Shown piece after piece: positions 53,101-64,000 of a stretch of 64,000 bases of DNA. A model generated the notes under the pieces. It had not been told where the DNA came from. It worked only from the letters and a program-made list of their open reading frames with translations, and searched no databases. Source of the DNA: Pipra filicauda (lineage: Eukaryota; Chordata; Aves; Passeriformes; Pipridae). The stretch lies in assembly GCF_003945595.2 (NCBI RefSeq), contig NW_024104451.1:814941-878940 (forward strand), read 5' to 3'. The position numbers and the translations under genes were made by a program. Every line of letters starts with the position of its first letter. Within the stretch, counting starts at the first letter, position 1.

Positions 53101-56100
53101 TTTAATCTGTTTACGGCAAAATCTGAAATTTAAAACCAACAGAGATGAAGTCCAATGCCACTGGCACAAATGGTCTTAAGACTAAACTGAGCAACCTGTC
53201 CTGATCCAAGAAAATACCGTGGGTGTGTATGTACACACTTTGCAAACCCAAAAAGTATGTTCAGAAATCCGCTAGGCCCAAGCACAGCATGAAATTCGAT
53301 AAATGTTTTAAAGGATTACTTAATATTTCTTCTGGTGTAGTTTCGCAATGTCGCAGTAATAACTTTTCTATTTGTATTCAGTTCCCTTTAGATTCTAAAG
53401 CCAAGAAGAATGCAAGTTTACAGTTGTTAAGAGCTGCTTTTCCATTATCTCTTGGTTATCCTAGTTCAAACTGCAGCTTTGGGTTTACTCTGTCATAAAT
53501 TTTTATTTTTTACTGTGTTCTGTTTGACAGCAACAGTTTTCCACTTGGGTATGTTCTGGGATAAAAACAGCTCCACTGCATTAAGTACTTAGACAAGAGT
53601 GTATGTATGCATTCTATTTGCCCTGGTTTAGTATTTTGAAACATCCCATGCCTTTCACTCCATACCTATGTGAGAGCCTGGCTGCTCATCTGTTGACTGA
53701 GTGTAGCTGCAGCAGAAGGTCTCACCAATCTCCTTCACTCTGCTCATGATGCTTTCCATGGGGCTGCGGGCACAGGACCTGAAGCAGAAGGCAAAGAGAA
53801 AGCCTTGTTTGTATAAATTAATACCCAGTTTAAAAAAAACCAAACAAACTCAAGAACAACAACAACAAAAAACCATACCACCAAAATAAAAAGGGAAGCT
53901 AATTATACTGGACATTCCTCATCTGCAATAACCTGTATTACCCAGACAGAGGAAAACATAAACCACACAAATATTGTGTCCTTTTTTCCTTTCCTAACAA
54001 GGTTAGGGAGGCTATGGAGATCTTGGAACAAATGCAGGAGAAAGGAAGAGCTACAGCAGCACACTCAGGAGAAAAAGGATCTGGTGAGAGCAAGGCAGTA
54101 GTGAGGATGCTGCAAAAGGCAACAACCAACCAAATGCATCCACGAGACCACACAAGCCAGGCTCTGTCTGAGGGAGTACAGAAAAGCTTAGAGTGAAGAG
54201 CCAACATCTTCCCATTTACTACCAAGACAGAGAGAAACTGGTGAACTTCAGACAGTCACTGTCATAAAAATGGGCCAGAGAATCTCTGCCTAGAGATGGT
54301 CTCTCTGAAAGCTTTCAGATCTTCCAGCAACTGCTTTAGAGGACAGTGGTTTGTCACTGATGTCAACTTAAGACAATAAACTATTATGAAAAGCCAGAAC
54401 TGAAAGCAACTAAGGTTTCTTTGAACAAAGCCTTCTAATTAACTTCGAAGCCGTCTCCGTGGAATTTTAATTTGAAAAAGAAAATACTAAAAAGCACAGA
54501 ATATTACATAGTCCAAACTACAGTTCCTCCCATTTCTCCCAATCACACAGTACATATCCTAGTGCTTGCTGAACTCACGTCCAGTATGAGCAAAGTACTC
54601 ACCACAACTCTTACAAGAGGTTTACTCAATTTTTTTCTCATTTTAATATTTACCTCTCTCCTGACAGACTAGTTTATTACTTGGAACAAGCACATTTTTC
54701 ATTAGAGATTGCAGACACTTTAATGTCTTAATTGCGTAATATAAATAATATCAGTCCTTAAAAAACAATCAAAGAAACATTCAAAACAAACGCATCCTGC
54801 TGGGCGGTTGTAAAATTTGAAGAACTAGTGCTACGAAAACTTTCAAAATATACATTAACTCCAAAGATGAGAACTGCAAGTAATATTTTTCACCTACTTA
54901 TGATGGTTATTTTACAAAAATTACTTTCACACTTCAAATATTAAGTCCTAATACTAAATGTCCATTCTGATTAATAAAAACACATCTGGAGACCTTACAC
55001 CATAATACAGCAAGGCCCTAACTTGCAGATGTTAAGCAAACACCCATCTTTACAGGTATTTACTATTCAATTACTGCTTTTTATGAGCTAGGCTCAGAGA
55101 GGAAAGCAGTGAGCTGAAGAGAGCTCAGGGAACAGCCACCAGAACAACCAACACGGAAAGCACAGCTGCTGCTACACAAGAGATCAGCTTTGACAGTAAC
55201 CAGGGTCACTGCAAGGCTCATACAACTGCTACAGGGTTAGATTAAGATATCCTGAAGTAGTAGGAAGGAGAAATGGGAAATCTGTACGCTGCTTTTAGTT
55301 TTATCTTCCCAAGTTGAAGGCCAACACTATAGCTTGTCGATTCTAACATTTCTGCCCTCCTCCAAAACCTCTGACAACACAGTTACCACATCTTTTATTA
55401 GAGCCATACTTGTTTAAAATCCAAATAAACAAACAAAAAAGGCATTTGGCTTTCAAGCAAACAGATAAACTAACACCATCAAAAGTTGAGTCTCCATTAA
55501 TACAATGGTGGTGACAAGTCAGATGGGGGTGGTGGTGTTCAGCCATCCTTCTCCAGATGAGATCATCTAGAAAACAGATCTTTCAACAAGAAATACTACA
55601 GAAACACAGACCTAAGTACTCTGCACCAAACAAAAAAAGCCAGAAGGTCAGTTCCTGTGTGTATGAGAGCAGCTGAAGTGGACACACTCACTCAAAAATA
55701 GCTGTAAGTTGTTCACTGGGTGCATTTTTCAACCCAGCCACCATGTTCTGCAAGCGGCTCACGCTCTGCGTGGCTGAAGCCACAGGAGTGATGACACCTT
55801 CCTTTTCTCGCAGATATCGTCGGCCAGTCAGGGGAGTTGAAGGTGCAAATGATCTTTTCTGTCACACAGAGAAAGATAACAAGTAATCAGCCAACAAAAC
55901 AGTTTCAATAACCTTTCAAATGAGCATCTCCTGCAAAATCCCTCCAAAGACTAAAATTACACCACCAGTACACTATGTGAGGGTTCATCAAACCTGCCAG
56001 CTCAGAACTGACTGAAAATGAGCCAAAGTTTTCCCAGGACTCTATAAATACAAAATATAACAAATCTTCATGCAGATGAAAATTAACTCAAAGGGTTTTA

Positions 56101-59100
56101 AAAAATAAAATACAGTAAATCAAGACCTAAAATCTTAAAGCCTGTAATTTTTTAAGATCATCTGAACACTGAAAAATACAGGATAAGGAAGAGGAAGCAC
56201 ATGCTTCCATTCTCAGTCCCTGACTGCATTAGCTGTGTGACACAAGGAGTGGGTGGCAGAGGTGCCCAGGAGAGGTCCACAGGAAAATATTCCTTGGAAA
56301 ATGCTGTCCAGGCAGACCTCGAGCCTTCCTTTATCCAAAGGATGATGCAGCACCGAGCAGATGGAGCTGTGTGGACTGCACTTACCTATTTGTATCCTAC
56401 TCTCTGGAAGTGACACAGTTTTTGGATTTAATTATCAGAGCAGACAACATTCTGATGATACACAGCAAATAATGAGAAAAGGTTAAGCCTGCAGCCATTA
56501 TGCATTAATAGCAATATTGTTATATTACAGAAACTGAAGCTCAGAATTGCTAAAACCCACTCCACATCCCTGTCTTTAATTTGCCTGAATACGAAATACA
56601 CTTATACTCGGCAGAAAAAGCTAAGCCATAGGATTCACTTACACTGCCACTAGCATCTTGGAATAAGAATTCTTATTTTTTAATAGACAAGTAAATCAAA
56701 CAGCATATGGTTCTTTCACACATCCAGCACTATTTTTCTCCTTATCCAAAAGTAATCAAGCATCTTCCTGCATGCCAACTTCATTAAATACATCGTACAT
56801 TTTTAAATGCAGTGAAACATTTACTCTGTTAATAGGCTACTTTTTGTAATGAAGAGACAGTTTGGTGAGGTTTATGCTGTGAATGTTATTTTCTGCAGAA
56901 GAATAAAAAAGATGATCTTTCCTATCCTAAGAAAGGAAACACTGGGAAAACAAAATAAATGAATCCAGTGTCAAGGTTTTGTGGCATGATTATGGAGCTT
57001 GAACAAAACTGTAAGACCTATATATTTAGGTATTACCTACGTACAGGTTTTTCTTGGACAAAACCAGACTAAACACATGAAAGTGCTCTCACCCAGTTTA
57101 AGGAATAATTATACAATAAATTCCACAGGAAAGACATCACCACCATTTCTCCTTAGCAAGACAGTACCGGAGCCTGCAAACGGCATTCACCACCTTCCTC
57201 TCAGGAAGTTCAAGAAATTCCAAGTCTCCTCAATAATTCAAAGTGTGTGTAAGGATGGGAAAACTCCAAGTCCTTCAAGTGAGACTGATGTGTTAAATGA
57301 ATCACCTTTTCAAAATGCTGCTGCAGATGACACTCTGTGGGAGCTCGTGCTGCTGTTTTCTCTACTAGCCCATCTGCAGGGAATTTTCGAGTGCCAATTT
57401 CTTCTTCAGCATCAGCTCCCAGGAAAACTCTCTCATCAAAATCACCCACGGTCAGAACATACTCTTCATACTCTTTATTCAGTGCTTTGCTGAAAGAGAA
57501 GCCCAGGTTTGATATCAAAGGTTTAACTGTTGAAGAAACAAAGAAGGCGCCTCTGGAGCGCGAGTACAAACTCACACCAACACGGAGTCAAAGTGTTCCA
57601 TGCTCTGGGCAGCAGTGCTGCTTCCACCTCCCCAGGCAACCTGCCTGGGGTCAGCCCTGCCTGCCTTCGGACTGAAAGCTCTCCAGGACCTGCTGCAGGG
57701 ACTATTCTTCCTCCTAAGTGACCACCAACATTTGGCTCTTAGTAAGAAGAGGAAAAAAATCCAACTCTGCTTCTACCCCAGTTGTGAATAAACCAGTGTG
57801 GAAGTGCTCAACTGATCAGAGGTTAAATCTGTGAACACACAGAGCACACCAATGGGAGCTGCATTCACCTCCACTGGATTTCTGGTTTTACCACTCCCTA
57901 GCCCATAATTTTTCTAATGGTGCAGCAGAAGGGACAGGGAGACCAAACAAATCCTCCACCCTCTTTATTCCAGCTAACCCAATTGGAAAACAGAAATGTT
58001 TAATCCCACCAAGGTTGCAAAGCTTTAAATTTACACTTAAGAAATGGAATGGAACTTTTGGATAAAAATCAGAAATGGCTCACATCAATAAATCCTGCCT
58101 GCAGCTTTTCCATGGGCCAGGAATGCAGTTCCAGCTACCACTGAAGCAGACATATTAGTGGAACATAATGTAATCATGACAAAAGTAACTCTGTGATCCC
58201 ACAGGAAACCTGACTGTATCACAGTTTCACTTTCCCCATGTCTTTTAGGGAAAAAAAAAGAAAGTGGAAAACAAAAAAAGAAAAAAACAACTATGGAAGG
58301 TTTGGACAAAAAAAACCCCAAACCCTAACAGGCTTCCATGCTTCTTTTAAATGTCAGGCTACTTTCAAAAGAACAGGGACTACTGTATGTAAGACTATTA
58401 ATTTTTAAGTAGAAATACTAAGAAAAGTTGCATATTCAATGGATCCCAGTTTATACATGGGTTTATATCTAAATTGAAGTGTTATCTACACTGTTAAAAC
58501 AATCACGTCTTATCTCAAAATTCCCAAAAAACCAACAAGTTAAGAGCTAACCTAGCAAAAAAAATTAATAGGTTTTTTGGCAAAAGGCAAAAACCCCCCC
58601 AAACCGTAAGGGATCCAGAACAAAGCAGCTGCTGTTCCTATTTTGCATTTAAATTAACCTTCAGAAGTGAATTCAAAAAGTTTCTGAAACAATTACACTC
58701 GCCTCCCACAGAAACACTACACCTCTTTTGTGGTTTTGCAATTGTTTCTTCTTTTTCTTTGAAGTCCTTCTGCTGCATCCACAGATTTATACGCTCAATT
58801 AGAGACTGACAAATGAATTTAAACACTTCCCTACCTGGGCATAATATGTGTACAGAAATACATCCGTGCACGTCAGAGTCAAGGCTTTGATTTGTATTAG
58901 ATTACTCAAAGGTTAGTCACCAGAAAATCAGAGCAAGCACCAAAAAACCTGACAGCAAGGAAGAACCTCTGCAGCTTGAACCCTTGACATTGGCCACATC
59001 TTGGAACGAGAAAGCATTTCAGCATTTCAGCCAGAGAGAAGCTTTGGTGGTCAATAATCAAAAACCCATTAGATATGGTAAGATAAAGAAACAGGAAAAC

Positions 59101-62100
59101 CTGAGATTTAGTACACAAAGGCCAGTGCTTTAGACATGAAACCGAGCCCCATGATTAAGAACAAAAGCTGTAACTTACCTATTTTCTGTAAAGTTGCAGA
59201 GATCCAACAGACAATCTCCTTTTAAGATCTAAGAATAAAAAGCAGAAATATCTTACGTAATAAAATCAAAACTGTTCCAATTGTGAGGACATGATGGTTT
59301 TAGTCAAAAAGGAAATGAGACTGAGGTGCATAACTGGACTTTTTTGGTTTTTTTTTTTGCCTAGACCAAAGGGCTACAGTGCCATTATCAAGACAAAGCT
59401 CCAGATGAACTCACTCTTCAGACACAGCTCTATAATGTAGTATCTGTTCACTGCCAGGTTAGGGACCGACCTTACAAACAACTACACAGAAACTTCCAGA
59501 GCTTGGAAAACATTTCCAGGATCAAAACTAGACGGAACAGTTCATACACCTGCGACCTCAACCTCTTCCTTCCAAAGCATTTTGCTCAACTTCAAGACAA
59601 GCAGCAGGACCCACACTACCATAACAGACATCCCATAAAACTATTTCACAAGGAGATCACATTTTTTTGCCTGAAGAAAACACCGCCTTTAATAATTCAG
59701 TTTCACAATGCTGAGAAAGGAAAGCAAAGGTTCTCCACTGACATAAAAAGCCAAAACAGAGGAAACCTTACAGCACACAGCATTAAAAGCTGAGAGTGAA
59801 TTCTGTTCCTGCTAAAATACAGACAAAGAAAACCTGAACCAGCCCGAGTTCCTTTGCTCATTTGCACTCTTCCCTGAGGAATCCACAGGACCTAAATGGT
59901 CTTGAGAGTCATCATGGGGCACCACCATGCACTCACAAAACTAGGGAGATGTACCTTCCTATCAAACAGCTTTGCAATGTATGGTTTAAAGTAGTGTTCC
60001 TTTATGCCTTTTGCTTCTACCAGGAGCCCGTCGTGCAGCTCACACAGCGTGGTAATGATGCAGGGAGGGTCTTCAGAGGCTTTGATCTCCGGAGTGTGGA
60101 ATTCCACTGGTAAGCCTGAGAACAAGGAGGGGGGGGGAAAGACAACCAACCTTCAACTTCATTTCAAATGAACCAAGAGAAAAAGAAAATCTCATTTGAT
60201 TGTAAATCATCTTTCCCCACCATACCTTTAAATGATGGATTTAGCAAATCTCTTCTGTTTGGACACAGAAGGGCATTGGCAAAAATCAGGTCCAAGCAGC
60301 ACAGAAGCAAATGATAGGAATTTACTAAATCATCTCCAATCATACGGAAATTACCTTGAAGAGAGAGCACATCACGTCAAGCAACACAACAGAAGTTCAC
60401 AGCTGGGAATGTATCCAAATCATGCAGCTAAAGCAAGCAAGCCTACCCTTAGTGTACACAAAGAGAGTCCAGCAGAAGTTGAAGAGATCTTTGACACTGC
60501 ATGGTACCCGCCTGGCAACAAGGAAAAGTGGGGAGAAGTCACTCTTCAGTTCCAGAAAGCTGAACCTTGTTTTACAGTAGGAATTTCATGCCATTTCCCT
60601 GCTCAAAGTAACAGCTGGAGCTGTTGTCTTAATTTCACACTAAGGCTCAGTCAACAGCCTCCCACCTGGCTCCACAGGGCATCCTGCACAGCATTCACAA
60701 CCTCCTGACCCTGTTTCCAAGCCAGTGGCTGCCTCTGACCCTGCCACACTATTCTGCTGGTGTCACATCTCCCACAGAACCCTCCTGCAGCCACAGATGG
60801 TGAGATGATAAGGGCTATATATATGCCAGCGATGGTTTTTCCTAAATATTTTACTAAAGCATCAGTCATCCCTTCAGAACACACAATTACAGCTTGTACT
60901 ACAGCTCAGATGCTGAATCCCATTTGGGGTAGAGATTATCCAAACCCACGGAGCTGGAAGACCAGGGAAGGCATTCCTCGGGACAGCCCACAGAGGAGCC
61001 AAAGCCACGGTGATGCTGCCCAATGCTGCTCTGAGGGACACAAAGAAAGCACCCAATAAAACTTCTCCCACTACACTCTACCTGTAGTCATGGAGCTAAC
61101 TAGAGCATTTTACCAGAACAATTATCCCCCCTCACATCCAGAGAACCCACATGAGCTGAAAAAACACCCCGCAGAGCCACAGCTTGGCTCCCTCATCCCC
61201 CGCGTTACACTCTCACTACAAAGATGTCACAGCAACAGCCACACACTCCACAAGGAACACAGACAATTAATTGCCTCCCGTAATTAAGGCAGAACTTCCA
61301 TGTGTGTGTGGAAGATGACACCACCAAATTTGTCATAAAAATTAGCACATCAGCTGTAACTTCCTCCCTCATCTGGCAACCACAGCAAGGACCCAGCAGG
61401 TCACCGCGGATGTAACAGAGGATGTATCACTGTAGCACAGAGGGGTCCTGTCACACCAGCTGCCTGCGCTGTGCCGAGACAAAACACCCCTGGGCCGCTT
61501 TACTTATTTCTGCTAAACGTTTAGAGCACTGGTCTCACTGCGCCTTGAAGTTCACCCACCTCGTGGCACCTCTGCCCGACACACACAGACCTTCCCATGT
61601 GTGACAGGGAGCGGGATGCAAAGCCCTGGGGACACGAGCTGTCCCCCCCCAGGGTCAGGGCTGGCTCTGCATGTGCTGGGTTTCAGGGTCAAAGAGGCCC
61701 CATCTCTTCAGAACTTCATTTTCACAAATCTGTACTGGGTATAACTCTTTCCAGGGAAAAGTCACATTAAATCTCAAAATCTCATACCTCTGTTTCCTGC
61801 TTCGCTGCGGCTTGGAAGTTTCTTCATAAGGGTTTTGAAATACATCAAAAAATATTGGTTCAAACTTCTTGAAAATCACAGTTGACACTTCGAAATTTCT
61901 CTCCAGCCGCTCCACTCGCTCTCGGAATTCCTGTGGTAGGTTTGACATGTCCATCCACTTCTTCATTTTGCTAAAAAACTGAATTAAACTTTAAAGAAAA
62001 AAGAAAGGTCTGCTTTGAGCTTTAACTATCTTCCAAAATGCAACATATTTATTCCTTAATGACTGATTAGATTACTATGTAGATTTACATTTTTTTTGAC

Positions 62101-63238
62101 AAGACTCCCAAACTGTACATATTGTAAGCTTTTTGCCTTTTATCACCCTGGGGTTTCTCCTTGACCCTCTTTAAGGCACAGGAACACTACTTTGATGCAG
62201 CGGCTGCCAGCATGGCTGTGCTGGGCAGGGGAGGAGTGGAAAGGAAAAATCACATGCTGCTCTGCATGTGTGGAGGGGGAGGCAGGACAGGCAGCAAAAC
62301 CACAAACAAGCAAGAGCCGTCAAAGTTACCTGCACAAAAACCTGTTAGTTCTGGGTGTAATTAATTGGCACTCCCCCTCCAGCAGCTCAGCCGGGAGCGG
62401 GTCTTTAAACCGAACGAGAAACATTCGGAGCTCTGTCGTTCCAGCTCTGTCTTCCCCGGTCAGAGCCACAGGGGCAGGGGAGCTGCTGCCGGGGCCGTGC
62501 AGAGGGGGAATGCTGTGTTCCCAGAACAATTGGGAGCCGCCAGCACTCCCTTGGGATTTGCCCTGAATCCTGAGTCAGACACGCGTGCTATCGAGATCGC
62601 TACGGCAACGCCGAGGTGTTTGCGGTCAAATTAACTACAGCGAGAAACAACTGGCGTGGGTGGAACTGCTGCTCCGACATGGGTGGTCTCCCAAAGGCTT
62701 GAAGTTGAAAATTACGTATTTACATCCAATTTCCATCTGTAACACCCGCGGATTTGTTGCTTTCCCAGCTCTGCCTCGGGCGCTGCGATTGGGAGCACCG
62801 GGAGCGGTCCCGGGCCAGCGGCTTTGGCAGCGCAGGGACTGACGGGCGCTGTGCAATCAGCCCCGGCGGTAATTAATTAGCCCGGCGCTCACCTGAGGCG
62901 CGCGGAGCGCAGGATGCGGGTCAGGGACACGCCGTTCCCCTCCATCGGGACGCTCCCCACCGTGGGCACCCGGCTCCGGCGGCAGGCGACGTACAGCGCG
63001 CAGGCCAACCAGTGCAGCGGCTCGCCCTGCGGGCACAGCGGGCACGGCGCTCAGCCGGGGCTCGGCCGGGACCCCGGCCCGGCCCCGCCGCCCCCGCCCC
63101 GCTCACCTCCAGGCTGTAGGTGCCCCGCAGCGCCGTGAAGTCCCGCAGCGCCTCGGCCGCGCTCGCCGCGTCCAGGTTGAGGTCCCGGCAGAGCTGCTCG
63201 ACGGCGGCCCCGGGCTCGGCGGGGCCAGGGCGGGCCAT
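40986..63238 (-). CDS. RBL1: RBL1 (p107), retinoblastoma-like pocket protein (22 exons, 1053 aa)
   Basis: p107 binds E2F4/5-DP and the MuvB core to repress cell-cycle genes, and binds and inhibits cyclin A/E-CDK2 in the nucleus. Coding exons 1 to 22, minus strand: 63107-63238, 62893-63026, 61788-61988, 60447-60511, 60226-60354, 59955-60115, 59179-59228, 57306-57489, 55692-55858, 53666-53778, 53019-53122, 52372-52509, 50760-50924, 50466-50601, 48581-48847, 47489-47670, 45579-45755, 44081-44152, 43826-43907, 42004-42170, 41415-41579, 40986-41156. All phases join without a stop to 1053 residues (human 1068). Domains: N-terminal cyclin-fold region (about 50-350), pocket A (about 370-567), spacer with RRLF at 650-653, pocket B (about 765-955), conserved C-terminus ending DVVSERANH. 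The ATG at 63238 has G at -3 and +4. Boundaries rest on splice signals and recalled similarity to human p107. Confidence 0.98.
41415..45755 (-). CDS. RBL1: RBL1 exons 17-21: pocket domain B
   Basis: Exon 17 encodes VYHLASVRLRDLCLKLDVSN through CAFYIMAK and is almost identical to human. Exon 18 encodes VTKEERTFQDIMKSYRNQPQ and ANSH. Exon 19 encodes VYRSVLLRNTSADVSGKNAD and PDTEMTE. Exon 20 holds a Ser/Glu-rich insertion, then EERGDLIKFYNAVYVGRVKA. Exon 21 encodes MEAPPLSPFPSIRQQPVSPR to LLYRFSGSPSK. The insertion inside pocket B (about residues 868-910) differs strongly from the human one, while both flanks are conserved. Confidence 0.95.
45840..46195 (+). mobile_element. CR1 3' fragment, in RBL1 intron 16
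   Basis: Reads GGGGTTGTTCAGCCTGGAGA, TGGTGAGGCCCTGGCACAGG, CTGCCCCATCCCTGGAAGTG and ends AACCATTCTGGGATTCTATG. Typical CR1 terminus, antisense to RBL1. Confidence 0.9.
47489..50601 (-). CDS. RBL1: RBL1 exons 14-16: spacer with cyclin-binding motif
   Basis: Exon 14 runs from VIFPSNFEASNGG to EVRTDLGGSLRR. Exon 15 encodes DMQPLSPISVHERYSSPAAG, then SAKRRLFGDDSPRE, with RRLF at residues 650-653, the known docking site for cyclin A/E-CDK2. Exon 16 runs from GIANEMGGITLIPISIN into the start of pocket B, RTGSLALFYRK. Several S-P and T-P sites lie here. The stretch in exon 16 before RTGSL has diverged and is shorter than in human. Confidence 0.95.
48448..48464. repeat. Poly(T) tract
   Basis: Homopolymer T run in RBL1 intron 15. 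No element is recognised beside it. Confidence 0.5.
50760..55858 (-). CDS. RBL1: RBL1 exons 9-13: pocket domain A
   Basis: Exon 9 starts KRSFAPSTPLTGRRYLREKE, holding S/T-P sites. Exon 10 encodes SCARSPMESIMSRVKEIGET. Exon 11 runs from DFAVNRLKLAEILYYKIL to HGKDLT. Exon 12 encodes ALLEQDLFHRSLMACCLEIV and on to FYFYK. Exon 13 encodes VIEVLIRSEEGLSRDMVKHL to PTCEE. Pocket A with pocket B forms the E2F and LxCxE-binding unit. Conservation with human is high and no key break is seen. Confidence 0.96.
53779..55691. other. RBL1 intron 9 and other larger RBL1 introns
   Basis: This 1.9-kb intron is AT-rich and I recognise nothing in it. The same applies to the other RBL1 introns above 1.4 kb (57490-59178, 55859-57305, 50925-52371, 48848-50465, 44153-45578, 42171-43825). 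Short open frames in them have no known domain. Confidence 0.55.
57306..61988 (-). CDS. RBL1: RBL1 exons 3-8: N-terminal cyclin-fold domain
   Basis: Exon 3 encodes FSKMKKWMDMSNLPQEFRER and on to RSRKQ. Exon 4 (65 bases) encodes RVPCSVKDLFNFCWTLFVYT and K. Exon 5 encodes GNFRMIGDDLVNSYHLLLCC and on to PSFKG. Exon 6 runs from LPVEFHTPEIKAS to KLFDRK. Exon 7 (50 bases) encodes ILKGDCLLDLCNFTEN. Exon 8 encodes KALNKEYEEYVLTVGDFDER to LQQHFEK. This region supports CDK2 inhibition in p107 (family knowledge). Sequence is very close to human until exon 8, where the middle differs. Confidence 0.95.
62893..63238 (-). CDS. RBL1: RBL1 exons 1-2: N-terminus
   Basis: Exon 1 (63107-63238) codes for 44 residues ending FTALRGTYSLE; the human protein has DFTAIRGNYSLE. 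Exon 2 (62893-63026) begins GEPLHWLACALYVACR and ends in LTRILRSARL. The N-terminal dozen residues are shorter and less conserved than in human. Intron 1 is only 80 bases, GC-rich, and lies in the CpG island. Confidence 0.95.
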
Positions 63239-63263
63239 GGCGGGGCTGCCGCCCCAGAGCCGC

Positions 63264-63272
63264 GCGCCAAAA
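63264..63272 (-). promoter_or_regulatory. E2F-type site, TTTTGGCGC
   Basis: On the minus strand it matches TTTSSCGC (TTTGGCGC), 26-34 bases upstream of the RBL1 ATG. The p107 promoter is a known E2F target in mammals. Confidence 0.7.
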
Positions 63273-63306
63273 CCGCCGGAAGGGCGGGGCCGCTTCCGCC
63301 GGGGGG

Positions 63307-63314
63307 GCGGGAAA
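63307..63314 (-). promoter_or_regulatory. Second E2F-type site, TTTCCCGC
   Basis: Minus-strand TTTCCCGC matches TTTSSCGC, about 35 bases beyond the first site. A pair of E2F sites is the expected arrangement for this promoter. Confidence 0.65.
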
Positions 63315-63334
63315 CGCGCGGAAACGAGCGGGGT

Positions 63335-63540
63335 CGGGACAGAGAGACACGGACACGGACAGACACAGACAGACGGACACAGGCACAGGCAGACACGGAT
63401 ATACAGACACACGGACAGACAGACAGACAGACAGATAGAGAGAGAGAGACACAGAGACACAGGCAGACGCGGCCAGACGGACACACAAACGCACAGAGAC
63501 AGGCAGATCGCGCACAGTAACAGCACATGCAGAGCACACA
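63335..63540. repeat. Imperfect ACAG/ACAC-rich microsatellite
   Basis: A run of mixed GACA, CACA and GAGA units, including about five pure ACAG units near 63413-63434 and a GA run after them. It lies about 100 bases upstream of the RBL1 ATG. It creates false Cys/Leu/Ser-rich open frames on the minus strand. Confidence 0.9.
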
Positions 63541-64000
63541 GACGCAGCAGAGAGCAAACGCGGGCACAGCGCACACAAAGCAAACATGTCACTCGCTGTC
63601 ACGCGTGTCACAGCGGTGTTCGCGCGCGCGGCTCCGGGAGCCTGAGGCAGGAGCGGGTTTCGCCGCGGTCCCGCAGCGCCCCGTGACCCGCGTGGGGTCG
63701 TGGGGCGGGGGCAGGTGGGCTCCCCCTCGCCCCCGCAGCGCTCCCGTGTCCCGGGGCACAGCCCCGCTGCCATCCCGGCCGTGCACTGACCAGCGCCGAT
63801 GGCCAGAGCCCTCCTGAGAGCACCAAGTGTCCCCGTGGGCAGCGGAGCAGCTCCCGCAGCCCTGAAGGGGCTCGGGTGACGCAGCGCTGGTTCGGGCACA
63901 GGGAACACGGCTCTGAACCCGCGTAACCTCGGAGGACACTTGAACCACCATGCTGTGGTGCTCCCCGAGCCAGCTGCTGCTGCTGGGAGGGCGTGGGACA
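63541..64000. other. Upstream flank of RBL1, nothing recognised
   Basis: GC-rich sequence with CpG clusters. In mammals the next gene is MROH8, but I cannot recognise any part of it here. Confidence 0.45.

Larger units (their letters stand above)
62760..63340. promoter_or_regulatory. RBL1: RBL1 CpG island and promoter
   Basis: CpG-dense region spanning exons 1-2 and the upstream flank. Upstream of the ATG are two E2F-type sites, an ETS-type CCGGAAG (63276-63282) and a GC box GGGCGGGGC (63282-63290). No TATA box is evident. Confidence 0.8.

Noticed and set aside
63051..63908. 285-residue minus-strand open frame over the RBL1 promoter
   Set aside because: It arises from a CpG-rich region and the ACAG microsatellite (Cys/Leu/Ser/Val runs) and overlaps the true RBL1 exon 1 in another frame.

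Overview
This window is vertebrate nuclear DNA, almost certainly from a bird. The evidence is three recognisable vertebrate genes with small introns, many chicken-repeat-1 (CR1) LINE fragments, several LTRs of avian type, and two GC-rich CpG-island promoters in an AT-rich background. The gene order and orientation (TLDC2 forward, SAMHD1 reverse, RBL1 reverse) match the block known on human chromosome 20q11, so this is a conserved syntenic segment. I see no bacterial genes, CRISPR arrays, tRNAs or rRNAs.

Layout. About 285-420 (+) is the last coding exon of TLDC2, a TLD-domain gene, followed by its 3' UTR and an AATAAA at 852-857. A gene-poor stretch with an antisense CR1 follows. SAMHD1 (dNTP triphosphohydrolase) runs on the minus strand from its ATG at 31926 to its stop at 5953. 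I could place 16 coding exons that join in frame to 639 residues, including the SAM domain, the complete HD metal site, the cyclin-binding RxL and a C-terminal T-P-x-K phosphosite. Its promoter is a CpG island with a perfect palindromic CRE. From about 32 to 39 kb lies intergenic DNA dominated by an LTR-type remnant and a long degraded CR1. RBL1 (p107, pocket protein) runs on the minus strand from its ATG at 63238 to its stop at 40986. I could place 22 exons joining in frame to 1053 residues, with both pocket domains and the RRLF cyclin-binding motif. Its promoter has two E2F-type sites and is flanked upstream by an ACAG-rich microsatellite.

How the genes relate. SAMHD1 lowers dNTP pools in non-dividing cells and is controlled by cyclin A-CDK phosphorylation. 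RBL1 binds E2F4/5 and the MuvB core to silence cell-cycle genes, and binds cyclin A/E-CDK2. Both therefore act at the quiescence/S-phase boundary, but nothing in the sequence shows they are co-regulated. Each has its own CpG island.

The unusual points are in SAMHD1: a 30-bp minisatellite coding a 10-residue repeat in exon 1, a perfect 21-bp duplication that doubles the exon 1 splice donor in frame, a GC-AG intron 10, a short telomere-like array in intron 2, and two related LTRs in opposite orientation in introns 4 and 11. I did not find a convincing new biological system. These are local novelties within well-known genes.
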